Source: Cercospora beticola
Taxonomy: Eukaryota; Ascomycota; Dothideomycetes; Mycosphaerellales; Mycosphaerellaceae
DNA length: 64,000 bases
Assembly (NCBI RefSeq): GCF_033473495.1
Contig: NC_088936.1
Coordinates: 2,542,001 to 2,606,000 of the forward strand
Direction of reading: 5' to 3'
In this document: piece after piece, positions 1-11,995 of the stretch
How the letters are laid out: the number at the start of each line of letters is the position of its first letter
Position numbering within the stretch: position 1 is the first letter of the stretch
Program-made: the position numbers and the translations under genes
Notes under the pieces: model-generated
Seen by the model: only the letters and a program-made list of their open reading frames with translations
Databases searched by the model: none
What the model was told of the DNA's origin: nothing

Positions 1-1129
1 GATAGAATATTCGTAAGCTACTCTTATACTCTACTACGATCGAAACGATACTTAACGCTAGTAAGCTATTATAAGAGTTAGCCTATAAATATTTTATAAT
101 AAGAGTCTCTATCTCGAAAACTTCGATATTATTAGGATCCTAGTAGTCTCTTCTACTATCTACTAAGAGATTAAATGCCCGATTAGAAAATAATAGTATA
201 TATAGCTTTAGAATAAAATTTAGATAAGACTCGCCGAATTTATAGTAGTTCTAGCAAAAAGAATACTTAGATAGCAATCGTACTCTAGGAATAAAGTAGA
301 GGACTATAGAGGCTCGAATTCCCTCTAGTAAAATCCTATAATATATATTATTATAGCTCTATATATGTTTTCGGGAGCTTCTTCCTACTAGCTAGTCGCT
401 AAGAAAGCTCTATATAGCGGTCTAGGAGCCTTTTAAGCTAGGGCGATTTTAGGCTAATATAATATCTAGAGTATATACTATAGGTAAATATTCCTACTAG
501 ATAGGAAGTTAGTTACTATATAAGTACTATAGTTAATATATATCTATTCGCTCGCGGTCCTCTACTAACTAAGCTATATCGAGAGCAGTATACTAGTAGA
601 GTATAGATTAGTAGTACTTATAGCTTATATATAGTATCGAACTAATAAACTTATTAGGAGCTTAAGCTAGGCTAATCTAGATACGCCGATCTATAACTCT
701 AGAGAGACTAGAACGACGATATTATAACTTTACTTATACGACGCGCTATAATAGCCGTATACTTAAATAGATAATATAGTTAGTTAAGCTAATTATAGTA
801 TTATTATAGGACTCGGCCCTAATATAACTAATAGAAGCTAAGGATCTAGTAACTTAGTTATAGTACTATCCGAACCCTTCTTAGTAGTAAAGAGAGTAAG
901 GTATTAATAGTACTACTAGGCTACCTATATTAACTAAGATAATACCTACGATCTAGTTTTCCTCTATCGATCTAACGATATTATAACGAAGCTTATATTT
1001 CGCTTTAAGTAGCAAAAACAATTAGACTACTTTATTATAACCTTTTAGGCAGATTAGATAGACTATATATTACTAGTCCTCTATTAAAAGCTAGGTACGA
1101 TATTTATAACCTATAGATACCTATTATAC
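1..1129. other. Unassigned RIP-mutated sequence at window edge
   Basis: This stretch has the same CA/TG-free composition as its neighbours but keeps CpG. I could not recognise a transposon domain, terminal repeat or protein motif in it. It lies downstream of the dynamin pseudogene (which reads on the minus strand) and may hold its 3' flank or part of an element continuing off the window. Confidence 0.4.
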
Positions 1130-3470
1130 TCTATTAGTAGTAGCTTTACTTAAGGAAACTAACTACCGACCTAAAAATCTCTTAGCTTTTCTTCTATATA
1201 GCTTTCTACGCCTTAAGATAGTCGCGCTACTACTTTATCTCCTCCGGCTTAGTAGTAACGAAGTCGACCTTAGTATTACTTATATCTCCTAATATAATCG
1301 GAGATAGAGTATCGGTAAGACTATAGACGAGATAACGCTCGATAACCTACTTAGTAACTGCCGCAATAAAATACTCGATTTCTTCCTATATTAGACTTAG
1401 TTACTACGCGAGCACTTTCGGATCCGGCTAAGTTACTAAATAGTACGCTTACTTACTATCTAGGGCATCTTCGGCTAAAACCTAATCTATATCTAGTTCC
1501 GTAAAGTCGTAGATAATAGTAGTTATAAATTCGAGTTTTAGGTAGGTACTATAAGTACTAGTAGCTTTATTATAGATTTACTTCTAGGAGTCTAAAGCTA
1601 TATTATTAAATTTTAATAATAGCTTCTCGTACTTCGTCGACTATATAGTCGAGATATACGCTAGATTATATATAATAGAATAGTGCCTCGTATCGTTAAA
1701 AATCTAGGCGAGCTAATCCTTAGCTCGAGTTATATATAATTCTATTCTCCTATCTAATATAAGTAATTAGAGCTACGTAGAGACTTTATTCGATACTAAG
1801 AAGCTAATAGCTATACGAACGAAGTTAGAGTATACTTTAGCGATCTGTTTAATATACTAGCTCGTAATAGCTTACTAGCTAGCTAATTACTCCTAAAACA
1901 ATTTACTAATAAGTATAGGATTAAACGTACTAAGTAGTTCGTAGCCGCGAGAACGGATTAAAACTTTGCAAATACGCTTTATAGTATCGTTACGATTTAC
2001 CTATTCTTAAGTTATAGCAAATCGGTAGTAGTAGTTATCGATTACTATATCTCTATAGGAGTCTATAGAGTTACTATCGTTAGTAAGGACTTCGGTCTTA
2101 TACCTATATTTATATATAGCTAGAGCGAACTAAAGGTTAAAATACTATACTACGGCGCGAAGGTAGCGGTTATTAGCTTTATAATCTATAGCTTCCTTAG
2201 GATCTACGTTACTAAAGAATTTATACTTATACTAGCTACTTACTCTAGCTTTAACGATATCTTAGTAGTTAGTAATAATAGTTAAGAGAAAACGTCGCTA
2301 CTTTTAGAGAGTATAGCGCTTCTCTTCTATAAGCTCGAGAGTCTAATATACCTTCTAGTAGTTCTTATTAAAATCCTTCTAGAGGCTAGGAAGCTTAGTT
2401 TTTAGATATCTAAATAGCAATTTGCTTAAGTAGGTACGCAAAGTCGTAATACTAAGTATATCTAGAGAAAGATTACGATAATTTCTTTTCGAAAAGAAAG
2501 TATTCTCTATAGTATTATAAGCCTTAAAGCTCGTAGGACCTTCCCTATTAGAGCGATTCTTTAAAATATACTAGCCTAATTAGAAGAAAATATCTTAGTT
2601 CTTAGCGAGCTCGATCTAAGATTTCTTATTATTAGAATCGGGCTCTAAGAAATCCGGCTTTATAATTATACTAAGAGTACGATAACCTTATAGATCGAAG
2701 TTATAGCATTTCTTAAGAATAATCTAGTTAGTATAATTATTCTTTGCCGATACTACTACTATAATAATTATCTACTTCTCCTTAATATAGTTATCGACTA
2801 GGCTACGAATAAGCTCTATATCCTCCTTAGACTATATCTTGTTTTCTACGTAGATAAGTCCCGGAAGGTCGACTAACGTTAGATATAGATAGGTAGGACC
2901 GGCAATTTTAATACTTAGGACGTTCCGAGAAAAAGTATATACTTAGTTTAAACTATTATCGTCTAGACTTATAAGAGTAGTAGCTTCGTTAATAAGAGCT
3001 AGAAGTTCGTTAAAGTTAATAATCGAGCTCTTAAAGGCTTCTAGTCTCTTCCTCTCTATTATAGGACGCTACTTATCTAGTATAACTTTTATATAGATAG
3101 ATATAGTTAATATATAACGTAGGATAATCTCTATCGCGAACTAAGTATATAGATTCTCCTTATATAGAAAGGGAATCTTAGTTATTATCTCGAGTATAGA
3201 GCTCTTACTCGAAGACTAGTTACTATATACTATAACTTACGGCAGTTATAATTCGCTGCTTAGCCTACCGTAGCGTAAGCGGTCTACTATATCTATTACT
3301 TTATAGAACTCTTCGCTCTAAAGAGTATCGAGAGAGGACGTACTAAGTATCTAGATACTAATACTTATAGCTATATCGCTATTAGATAGCGAGGTCTTAG
3401 AGAACCCTCTAGCCTCCTCTTAGTATATACCTATAATAAGGACTAGTAGAGTTTAGGAGAGTATAGTAAA
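1130..3470 (-). pseudogene. RIP-destroyed dynamin-family GTPase
   Basis: Reading the minus strand, with TAA/TAG taken as former Gln/Trp codons and TA as possible former CA/TG, gives a recognisable dynamin-superfamily large GTPase. The P-loop lies at 3198-3224 (residues read SN*SSSKSS, expected form GDQSSGKSS) and is followed by a KIPF-like switch region. G3 is DLPGL at 2856-2870. G4 reads IKPD at 2652-2663 (TKPD before mutation). The middle domain follows, and a GED-like end with KPEEIK lies near 1190-1330. The order and spacing match fungal Mx/Vps1-like dynamins of about 700-800 residues. Many in-frame stops make it a dead copy. Limits are approximate; introns and the start cannot be fixed. 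RIP normally needs a duplicate, so a second copy probably exists or existed elsewhere in the genome. Host-gene duplication and cargo of a mobile element are both possible. Confidence 0.8.
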
Positions 3471-5381
3471 AATAAGACGGACGATTGTTTCTCTATATAG
3501 TAGAATAGATTTTAAAAAGAGAGAATATCCTACTTAGCCTATACTATACTCTTCGGAATAGATACGTCTATTCTATAAGCCGGTAGTAAGTAAATTAGCG
3601 ACTATAATAGGATAGGTTAACTATCTTACTTTAGTTCGGCGAGTAGGACAATCGACGTAATACTATATAGTAGAAGTTTAGTAGCCTCTATAGTATATAT
3701 TTTAACTCGTAACTTATCTTACGCCGTAGATAAGCAAGCTATTATATAGCGTAGGCCCTAAAACTCGATATCGAGATCTAGCGTACTAAGAGACGTATTC
3801 TACTAGAAAGCTATATAGTATATTAAATAGTCTAGAAGCGCCGACCTACGGCTCCTAGATCCGAATTTTGCTAGTTAAGAGAAGCGAAGACATTACGTCT
3901 CTAATTGCGTAACGCTCTATATATCTCCTAGAAAAGTTGTCTATAATTAGTAAGTCGTAACTTACTATAAAGCTAATAATACTTTATAGTTAAGTAGTAA
4001 GAGAGTATTATAATATTTCTCTTTATAATTAGCTCGAATTTATATTATACTATAAAGGGCTATATACGTATAGGCGCTCTAGTACTACTAAGTTAGTCCC
4101 GTAGCTACGCGGAGTTTAGCGCTTACGCCTAGTAATAGTAGGAATATCGTTTTGCTATAGATTTTGCGCTATAGTTCGGGCCTTAAGCCGTCTAAGTCTA
4201 GAGACGGAAATATCTATCTCCGAGTCGCGATATAATCCGACTCGCTAATACCTTACTACTCTATTTACGTCGAGATATATAATAGTATAAGTAAGTAGGA
4301 AAGGCTTAAAGTAGCTTTACTCTCTACTAAGCAAACGTATATATATATAGTCGAGATAGCCTAATTAGACGAGGTACTAGCAAATACTTAGCTATAGGAA
4401 TATAGCTATAATAAGTACTAGTATACTTATCGCTACTATATAAAAAGGGAAATAGCTAATTCTTAACTACTTATAGTATTCTGCTCTATTACTCTATAGA
4501 GCAAAGTATAGATAACTAACTAATAGGATCGGCCGCTAGGGAAGTACTAAAGTAGGAATCGATATCTAGAGCAAAAGAAGAGAATAGGTCCGTTTTTATA
4601 TTAGGCTATATAGCTAATTATAGAGCTATAGTAGGATAGCTCTAGTTACTTCTAGACTATAGACAATACGCTTACTAGGAATACCTATATATAAAGCTCT
4701 ATACCGAGTACGACTAGTAAAGCCGAGTACTAAAGTTATCGAAAATTAAAAGAGCTTAAGGTTTACCTAAGTAATATTCTAAATCTTAGAGGATAAGATA
4801 AAGGAGATTATACGAGATCTAGTAGCTAACTCTATTATAGCAAAGCTAGGTATACTAACCTAATTAGTTTAGAACCTATATAATACGATTACGTAATAGA
4901 GCGAGAAGGTTAAGTAAGTAAGCGCCGAAATTAAGGAGATTAAAGAATATAATATTAAGCTCCGAGAAGAAATCTATAATCTTTAGAGTATACTAGACTA
5001 CTAGAACGTAGCGTATATACCTCGAGAGATATAGGTATCGGTAGTAGAATATATACTTCGTCGGAGAATATTACGTAGGAAATAGATCTTCTAGTAGCTT
5101 TAATCTAGTAGCTACTTTAATACTAGTATCGCTAATATTATAACTCCCGGCCTATATAATCTTTAGAGGATAGATCTATTCTAGTAATTAGATCCTATCG
5201 CCGTCTAAATATCGCGTAGACGCCTATAGCCTTCGCTTAGCTATATAGTATAGATCCTTAAGTTAATAAGGAAGGTTTATAATTTAGGCTCTATATCTAT
5301 CGATATTACTAAAAGAGAGTATACTATATAAGAACGCTATAGTATACTCTCTATAGTATACCTCGCTATCTTCTTATACCT
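3471..5381. other. Unassigned RIP-mutated sequence, possible coding remnant on + strand
   Basis: The sequence is CpG-retaining and CA/TG-depleted. On the plus strand, about 4,870-5,060 reads as a Lys/Glu-rich, coiled-coil-like stretch (KEIKEYNIKLREEI-like). One plus-strand frame seems to continue across the copia insertion site (5381 to 11996) into the next unassigned block, so both parts may belong to one older element or gene. I do not recognise the protein family. Confidence 0.35.
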
Positions 5382-5386
5382 ATCTT

Positions 5387-5616
5387 TCTTAAATTATATT
5401 CTCGTAGATACTCGTCGGATAGGTATAATATAGTAGAAGTAGAGATAATAAGTAGGAACTAACCGAATTAATTATATTAGTTAGTTATAGGTTGCATCTT
5501 ACTCCTAAGATAAGCATTAGCTAAGTTATATAACCTAGTATTATATAACCTATATTACCTAATTCTAATCTCTAAAGTATCTCTTAGAATATCTAACTAG
5601 ACTATACTTTCTAATA
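5387..5616 (-). repeat. 3' LTR of the copia element
   Basis: A 230-bp copy matching 11761-11990 over its full length. Differences between the copies include transitions of the RIP type (CG/TA, GCA/GTA, TG/TA positions), so the two LTRs were mutated independently after insertion. Confidence 0.9.
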
Positions 5617-5829
5617 CTTCTACTTAGGCTAGGTAGTCTTCTACTTACCTTCTTATATTTAAGTCTATCTCTATATATAGCTATACGAATTAGATTAAAA
5701 CGACTAAAAACTCTATCGATAGAGTTTCTAACTAAAAACTCTAGCGGTAGGTTTTCTAGTTACTTTCTTCTATTTATATATCTTATTCCTCTACTTAGAA
5801 CTAATCTTATTAGGCCTAGAATCTTTTGC

Positions 5830-6519
5830 CTTTCTATAATAGCGAAATCCTAGAGCTTTGTTTCGTTGCCTCTCGGCTAAAAAGGTATAATATCCGAGCT
5901 TAGTAAGTATAGATAGCTCTAGGTTATAAATCTTTAGTATATTACTACGTAACCTAGGCATTACGTAACTACCTATATAACTCTGCTCTTATAACTATCC
6001 CCTTCTCTCGGAAGGCAACGCTCCGGCGCTAAGTCTAGATTACGTGCTTAGAGGCCGTAGTATATTATATAACTAAAAGTACTTACTAAGTTATATTAAC
6101 TCTAAAGCGATAGGTAAGGGACTACGGAAGTATATAGGTCGCACGCGTACGGAACCTAATTACGTAATACGAGCATATAATAAGGCAAATCTATAAACGT
6201 CGCCTAGTACTAAGGTGTTTAGCCTTAGTACGTATACCGACGTAATTTTAACTCCGCTTTTTAGCTCTAAGCGAGGATCGAACCGAAGACCTCGGATATA
6301 CCGAGCTACCGACTTCGGCCGAACCTATATTAGAACCGTTAAGCTCGGACATTCTTATAATAGCGAAATCCTAGAGCTTTATTTCGTTACCTCTCGGCTA
6401 AAAAGGCATAATATCCGAGCTTAGTAAGTACGGACAGCTCTAGGTTATAAATCTTTAGTATATTACTACGTAACCTAGGCATTACGTAACTACCTACGTA
6501 ACCCTACTCTTATACTTTC
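5830..6519. mobile_element. Miniature terminal-repeat (TRIM-like) element nested in copia
   Basis: Two 159-bp direct repeats (5835-5993 and 6356-6514) bound a 362-bp core, and the whole is flanked by a perfect 5-bp duplication CTTTC (5830-5834 and 6515-6519). Each repeat begins TATAATAG and ends CTCTTATA, as expected for TG...CA ends after RIP. With 680 bp and no protein-coding capacity it fits the TRIM class of non-autonomous LTR elements. The core is less depleted in CA/TG than its surroundings and holds a tRNA-like motif on the minus strand. I see no clear polypurine tract. It inserted into the copia element, so it is the younger of the two. Confidence 0.78.
6264..6326 (-). other. tRNA-like A-box/B-box module inside the miniature element
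   Basis: On the minus strand a B-box GGTTCGATCC (centre near 6281) lies downstream of an A-box-like CGGCCGAAGTCGG (about 6310-6322). The D-arm half GCCG can pair with CGGT. The interval is about 24 nt, too short for an anticodon arm, so this is not a working tRNA. It may be a tRNA relic or an internal RNA polymerase III promoter such as heads many SINEs. RIP may also have altered it. Confidence 0.4.
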
Positions 6520-7522
6520 CTTATATAAGTTAGAGTTGTCTTATAAACTCCTAAAACTATAGCCGATTCTTTAGTTTAGTTAGGCTATTAGTAACTATTT
6601 CTTTTATTAGAATATATTCTACTATAACCTTCCTCTACTACTAGAGATATCTAATATAGTTATATATAATATTAATATATTTAGATTTCTTATAGGTATA
6701 TATATCCTTAATAAGAGTTAAAGCTACTTAGTTATCTTCTATAATTTGTACTAGCTCTAGCTCTTTTACTATATTAGGATATACTTTTATAGTTAGTTAG
6801 AATAGGTATTCTCCTACTAACTCTATATAGTCTATCTCCTTTAAGAGTACTACTAGGAACTAAGATTGCTTTATATATATATTTATAGCTATATACTTAG
6901 CTTCTATTATTAATATTATAATAGACTTTTGCTTCCTACTTATTTAAGAAACTAGAGCTCTATAAAGGAAGAAGATACTCCTAAGGATTAAGACTCTATC
7001 TACTTTATCTATTATATAGTTAGAGTCTAAATATCCTATTAGGCTTCCTCTATTTCTCCTAAATATTAATCCTAAGTCTTAGAATAACCTTAGATATCTT
7101 GCTAGTTTCTTTAGAGCTTATATATACCTCTTAGTCGAGTCTAAGATATATAAGCTTAACCTTCTAAGAGAGAAAGTAATATCTAGTCTTATTATAACTA
7201 TAAGCTATATCTAGATACTAGTTTAGCTTTAGTACTCTATCTTATTCCCTCTCTTATTATATAAGCCTATTAGTTTTAGGCTATTATAACTATCTATTAG
7301 TAAGAGAGTTAGGTTAGCTATCTCCTTAGTTATTCCTAGCTTTATAAAGTTCTTCTAGATAAAGTATTCCTAATTAAGCTTTAGAATCCTAGCTTATCTA
7401 TCTCTTATTAACCTTATCCTAAGGATTTTCTCTAGTTCTCTAAGATCTTTAATCTTAAATACCTTACCTAGCTATTCCTTAAACTAAAGTATATCTTCTA
7501 GCTTTAGTACTATAATTAGAAT

Positions 7523-7534
7523 ATTATCTATATA
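7523..7534 (-). other. Copia reverse transcriptase active-site box (RIP-mutated)
   Basis: The minus-strand codons read Tyr-Ile-Asp-Asn within a context LTYIDNILI. Copia enzymes have YVDD here; ATA and AAT are explained by GTG-to-ATA and GAT-to-AAT changes. The second catalytic Asp is lost, so the enzyme would be dead even without the stops. Confidence 0.8.
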
Positions 7535-10500
7535 GGTTAGGATTAGAATATTCCTTTCCTAGTAGATAAGAAGATATAGGTCTACTTCTAATTATATAAA
7601 CCTAATCTGTTTTAACTTTAAGATATAGAGTTTATTCTAGTCTCTTACTACTTACTTTAGTCTATATAGGCTTCTTAGGATTTATAGGACCGTATTAGGT
7701 AGAATCTTAACTCCTAGAAGTAGAATTATAAGGATTTCTTCCTAAAGCTTACTCTTAGTAAATATATTATTTATATCTACTTAGTAAAGTTCTAGATCCT
7801 TCTTATAAACTATAGCTATAAATACTCTTAAGGTATTATATCTAACTATTAGTATAAAGGTCTCTTAGAAATTAACTCTAAACTTCTAAGAGAAACTTCT
7901 TATAACTAGTCTTACTTTAAACTTCTTAATAGCTCTACTAATTAATCTCTTTATATTAAATACCTACTTAGATATAATAAGGTTTGCTCCTTTAGGTAGA
8001 ATAACCTCTATCTAGATATTATTACTTCTTAATATAGTTAGTTCCTTTTAGACTATATCCTCCTATATATATCTCTATTTAGGATTCTAAATTACCTCTT
8101 TATAGGACTTTAGAATAGGTACCTCTTATCTCTATATAGAGACTTAAGAGGCAATTACTATAAATATAGATTCTTAAACCTCTAATAGAGCTTCCTAAAT
8201 CTACTTCTATTCTTAGCTTTAGACTTAGCTAAGGAATACTCTATAGTACTTAGTACTTAGCTCCTCCTTCTATCTATATTCTCTCTATCTCTTCTAAAGT
8301 ACTTATCTTATTACTATACTATAAGCTTTTAGCTCTAGGCCTAGTCCTTTATCTAAGATAGATCTCCTTCTTTTTTAGCTATAAGTTTAGTCTTAGTTCC
8401 CCTCCTAATCCTTATATCCTTATAGGTCCTACTATATAATAGTTAATCCTTTTGCTTTTAAATATAGTCTCCTACTAGTACTAGGACTAGCTTGTCTATT
8501 AATTTCCTAGCTTAACTTAGGTAGTTTAGTAGTTCTACTTTTCTCCTACTAGAGTTATAGTTCTCTAGAGTTTTCTTCTTCTAGATCCTCTATTCTCTAG
8601 TACTCCTCCTTATCCTTTAGTAGAGGTAGTAACTATATAAAGAGTATTTAGTTAGGACCTATAGGTTTAGTTACTATAGCTATAGATATAGTAGCTATAG
8701 AAGGTATAACTACTATTAGCTTCTTTAGAGGTCTACTAACTAGGTTTCTAATAGGTATACTACTTACTTAATTAAGCTTAGGAACATTTAGCTCTATATC
8801 TCCTCCTTTCTTATACTTAAACTAAGTAGTAGTACTATAGGCTTTAATAGCCCTTATATTAGTCTCCTAGAAGAGCTATATTTTAGTAGTATTAGGAACA
8901 TACCTAATAAATATAGTATCTTTGCTTCTATTTATTAGTTTATCTAATCTTATCCTAGCTAGCTAGGACTTAGGATCTATATAGACTACTACTTTGCAAC
9001 CCTAAACTCTAAAGTATAATACTAAGGGTTAAATACCTAAGAAGGCTTCCTTAGGTAATACCTTAAACCTATTAATTTCTAGGCTATTAGGAAGGGAATT
9101 TCTAATAACTATATAGGCTACTAAGGCTTCTAGCTAGAATTTAATAGGTATATAGGCATCTTCTAGTATTGCTCTTATATAGTCTTTAGAGGTTTAGATT
9201 AACCTCTTAACTACTCTATTCTAGATAGAGTTATATACTTTAGTTATATAGAAGGAAATTCTATATTCCTTCTCCTACTACTTTAGTATAGGAAGAAGCT
9301 CTCTTACTCTATTACTCCTTATAATCTAGAGAGGGTTTCCTAATTATAGCTTAGCTTTTACCTTCTAGTCTCTAAGGATACTTAGTATAAACTCTTTAGA
9401 CTTTATTAGGAAAGTCTATTTCTTTCTTAAGAAGTTATTAATAATCTTAAGCTACTATTTATATCCTAATCTTAAGATAGGTAAAGGTCTATAGATATTA
9501 ATAGAAATAAGTAATAACTTCTAGGGTTTTCTTTTAGTTTCCTTCTTTCTATATTTCTTTATTTTTACTAAGGAGTATACTCTATAAAGTTAGTACTCCT
9601 TTAGAATAGGAATCTAAGCTTTTAAGTTAGATACTTTATATAGGTTTCTAAGAAGACTCTCTCTAAAGTATATAAGTCTCCTATACTAGAGCTCCTACTA
9701 TTCTTAGAGCTTCTCTTAGGCTTTAAAGATATAGGCTTTATTTTCTTAATTTTAATTAAAGTATAATATTGCAAGCTCCTATAATATATTATTAATCTCC
9801 TTAATAAATAGTACTCCTCCTAATAGTTTTATCTAGATAACTAGTTTCCTAGATAATAAAATAAGTATAAATTTTAGTAGTTAAATACTATACTACTAGC
9901 TAAATTAGCTCTAAGAAACAAGATTTACTCCTAGGCTAGGTATAAAGAGAATATTCTTAAGAATAATCTATTTTCCTCTTTTCCTACCTATTACTACGTT
10001 TTCTATATATATAGCTATTAGATAGCTCTCTCTAACCTTAATCTACTTTTTCCTCTAAAGAGGTTTTAGTTCTCTAAAAAGTAATTCTTAGTTAGTTATA
10101 TATAATAAAGTATAGGAGTTAAGTAGCTATCTTAATAGTATATACTTATCTTTTGCTTCTATAGTTAAGTATATAACTTTATTAATATTATTATCCTCTA
10201 ATAGAGATTAGGATACTTTAGATACTATAGAAGGTTCTATATCTTCTTAGGTAGTATATATCTTCTTAGAAAACTTCCTTAAGATTTATCTCTTCTTAAG
10301 AGATTAGACTTTTAGATTAAGTTTCTTTACTATTTCTTTTAATACTTCTCTATTTAGTAAAGATCTCCTTCTAAAGATACTCTCTCTAGGTAGTAATCTT
10401 CTCTTCTCTACTCTATTAGTCTGTCTTAAGTTAATAGTTCTCTTAGCTTTATTAAGGTATAGATACTTAGTAATATCTCTAAAATGCTCTTCTCTATAAA

Positions 10501-11760
10501 GGTAGTATTTTAGCTTTATATATTATATACCTCTACTCTTAGTAAATATTACTATTTCTTAGAACTAGTTTAGTCTAGCCTTATAGGATTCTAGTAGCTA
10601 TAGTATACTTTTATATACTATAGACTACTAGGTAAGGATTATATCCTTTATACTTTAGTATACTTTAGGTAAGCTATTAAGGAGATACTTAAGTCTCCTC
10701 TCTAGTTCCTTATAGTATACTTCCTAAGAGTCTACCTCTATAATCCTTCTTACTATACTAGCTAGCTATACCTATACTTTTCTAATTATTATATCCTTAG
10801 TTATCTAAAAGTTTATAAACTCCTAGATATATACTATTATATATATAGTATATATCTTACTATACTTAGCTCTTATCTTCTTCTATATCTTTAAGGCTTA
10901 TCTCTTCTTAAGGACCTCTTTCTAGTTATCTTCTAATAGGTAGATTATTATCTTATACCTAGTAGTTATATTAGCCTTAACCTATATTAGGTTATTTCTT
11001 AAATGTCTTAGGCTAAAGATAGATAGTAATAACTTAATAGATAAGTTAGGTATTAGTTCTAAGATAACCTAAAATATATCCTTTAACTTAAAGTAGTTCT
11101 ATAGTAGACTAAACTATTGTTTCTAATTCTTCTTACTTAGTACTAGTATAGCTCTTTTCTTTCTAATTCTACTTATTAAATCTATTTTTATAAAATTAAA
11201 TAAACAAATCTAAACTCTAGAAATATAAGCTCTTTTAATCTAATTAGTAGCTTCTAGATTTCTGCTTTCCCTAGTTACTAAGACTCTTCTCTTTTAGCTA
11301 AGATATCTAAGGACTCTTCTCTCTTAGAGGAGTTAGTTAGATTCTTAGGTAGAGAACCTCTAAAAGATCTACCTTCTTAGAAGAGTACTACTAGCTAGTT
11401 CTAAGGTATTAGTAGTACTTAGTACTTAGGCCTAGTCTTATCTACTTAGGTACTATAGTCTAAGGCTAATCCTTTCCTCTTTATACTCCTTTAGTATACC
11501 TCTCTTTTAAAGTAGAGTATACTTTACTAGGCTTTTCTCTATCTTACTTACTCTTTAGGGACTTCTAGCTTATAACTAGGATCTTCTAAAGCTTTAAGGT
11601 AGTATAGATAGGATATGCCTCTAGTCTCCCTTATACTCTTTTCCTACTTCTCTATCTAGTTAATACTATAGGTCCTATAAGAGGTAATATATATTACTTT
11701 AAGGATAAGAAGGCTAACTCTTTCTACTTAGAGCCTCTCTATAAACCCGGGCTTATAACC

Positions 11761-11990
11761 TCTTAAATTATATTCTCGTAGGTACTCGTTAGATAGATAT
11801 AACGTAGTAGAAGTAGAGATAATAAGTAGGAACTAACCGAATTAATTATATTAGTTAGTTATAGGTTATATCTTACTCCTAAGATAAGTATTAGCTAAGT
11901 TATATAACCTAGTATTATATAACCTATGTTACCTAATTCTAATCTCTAAAGTGTCCCTTAGAATATCTAACTAGACTATACTTTCTAATA
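11761..11990 (-). repeat. 5' LTR of the copia element
   Basis: A 230-bp LTR equal in length to 5387-5616, with its outer end at 11990 next to ATCTT. The inner end abuts the primer-binding-like sequence GGTTATAAGCCCGGG (minus strand). Confidence 0.9.
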
Positions 11991-11995
11991 ATCTT

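Larger units (their letters stand above)
5382..11995 (-). mobile_element. Complete Ty1/copia LTR retrotransposon (RIP-inactivated) with target duplications
   Basis: Two 230-bp direct LTRs (5387-5616 and 11761-11990) are flanked by a perfect 5-bp target duplication ATCTT (5382-5386 and 11991-11995). Read on the minus strand each LTR starts TATTAGAA, the RIP product of TGTTAGAA. Directly inside the 5' LTR is a primer-binding-like site (GGTTATAAGCCCGGG, minus strand, ending at 11760). A purine run (AAGTAGAAG) borders the 3' LTR near 5617-5625. The internal region is purine-rich on the minus strand and order reads gag to pol. The reverse transcriptase box reads TYIDNILI (TYVDDILI before RIP) at 7523-7534, and an RNase H box GYxDSNY lies near 7015-7036. 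The order RT before RNase H, with no integrase downstream, is copia-type. A 680-bp miniature element sits between its RNase H end and its 3' LTR. Confidence 0.88.

Noticed and set aside
6264..6326. A functional tRNA gene
   Set aside because: A- and B-box motifs exist, but the interval is too short for an anticodon arm and the T-stem pairs poorly.
6215..6424. 69-codon ATG ORF on + strand
   Set aside because: It lies across the core and 3' repeat of the miniature element, opposite the tRNA-like motif, and has no protein-like pattern.
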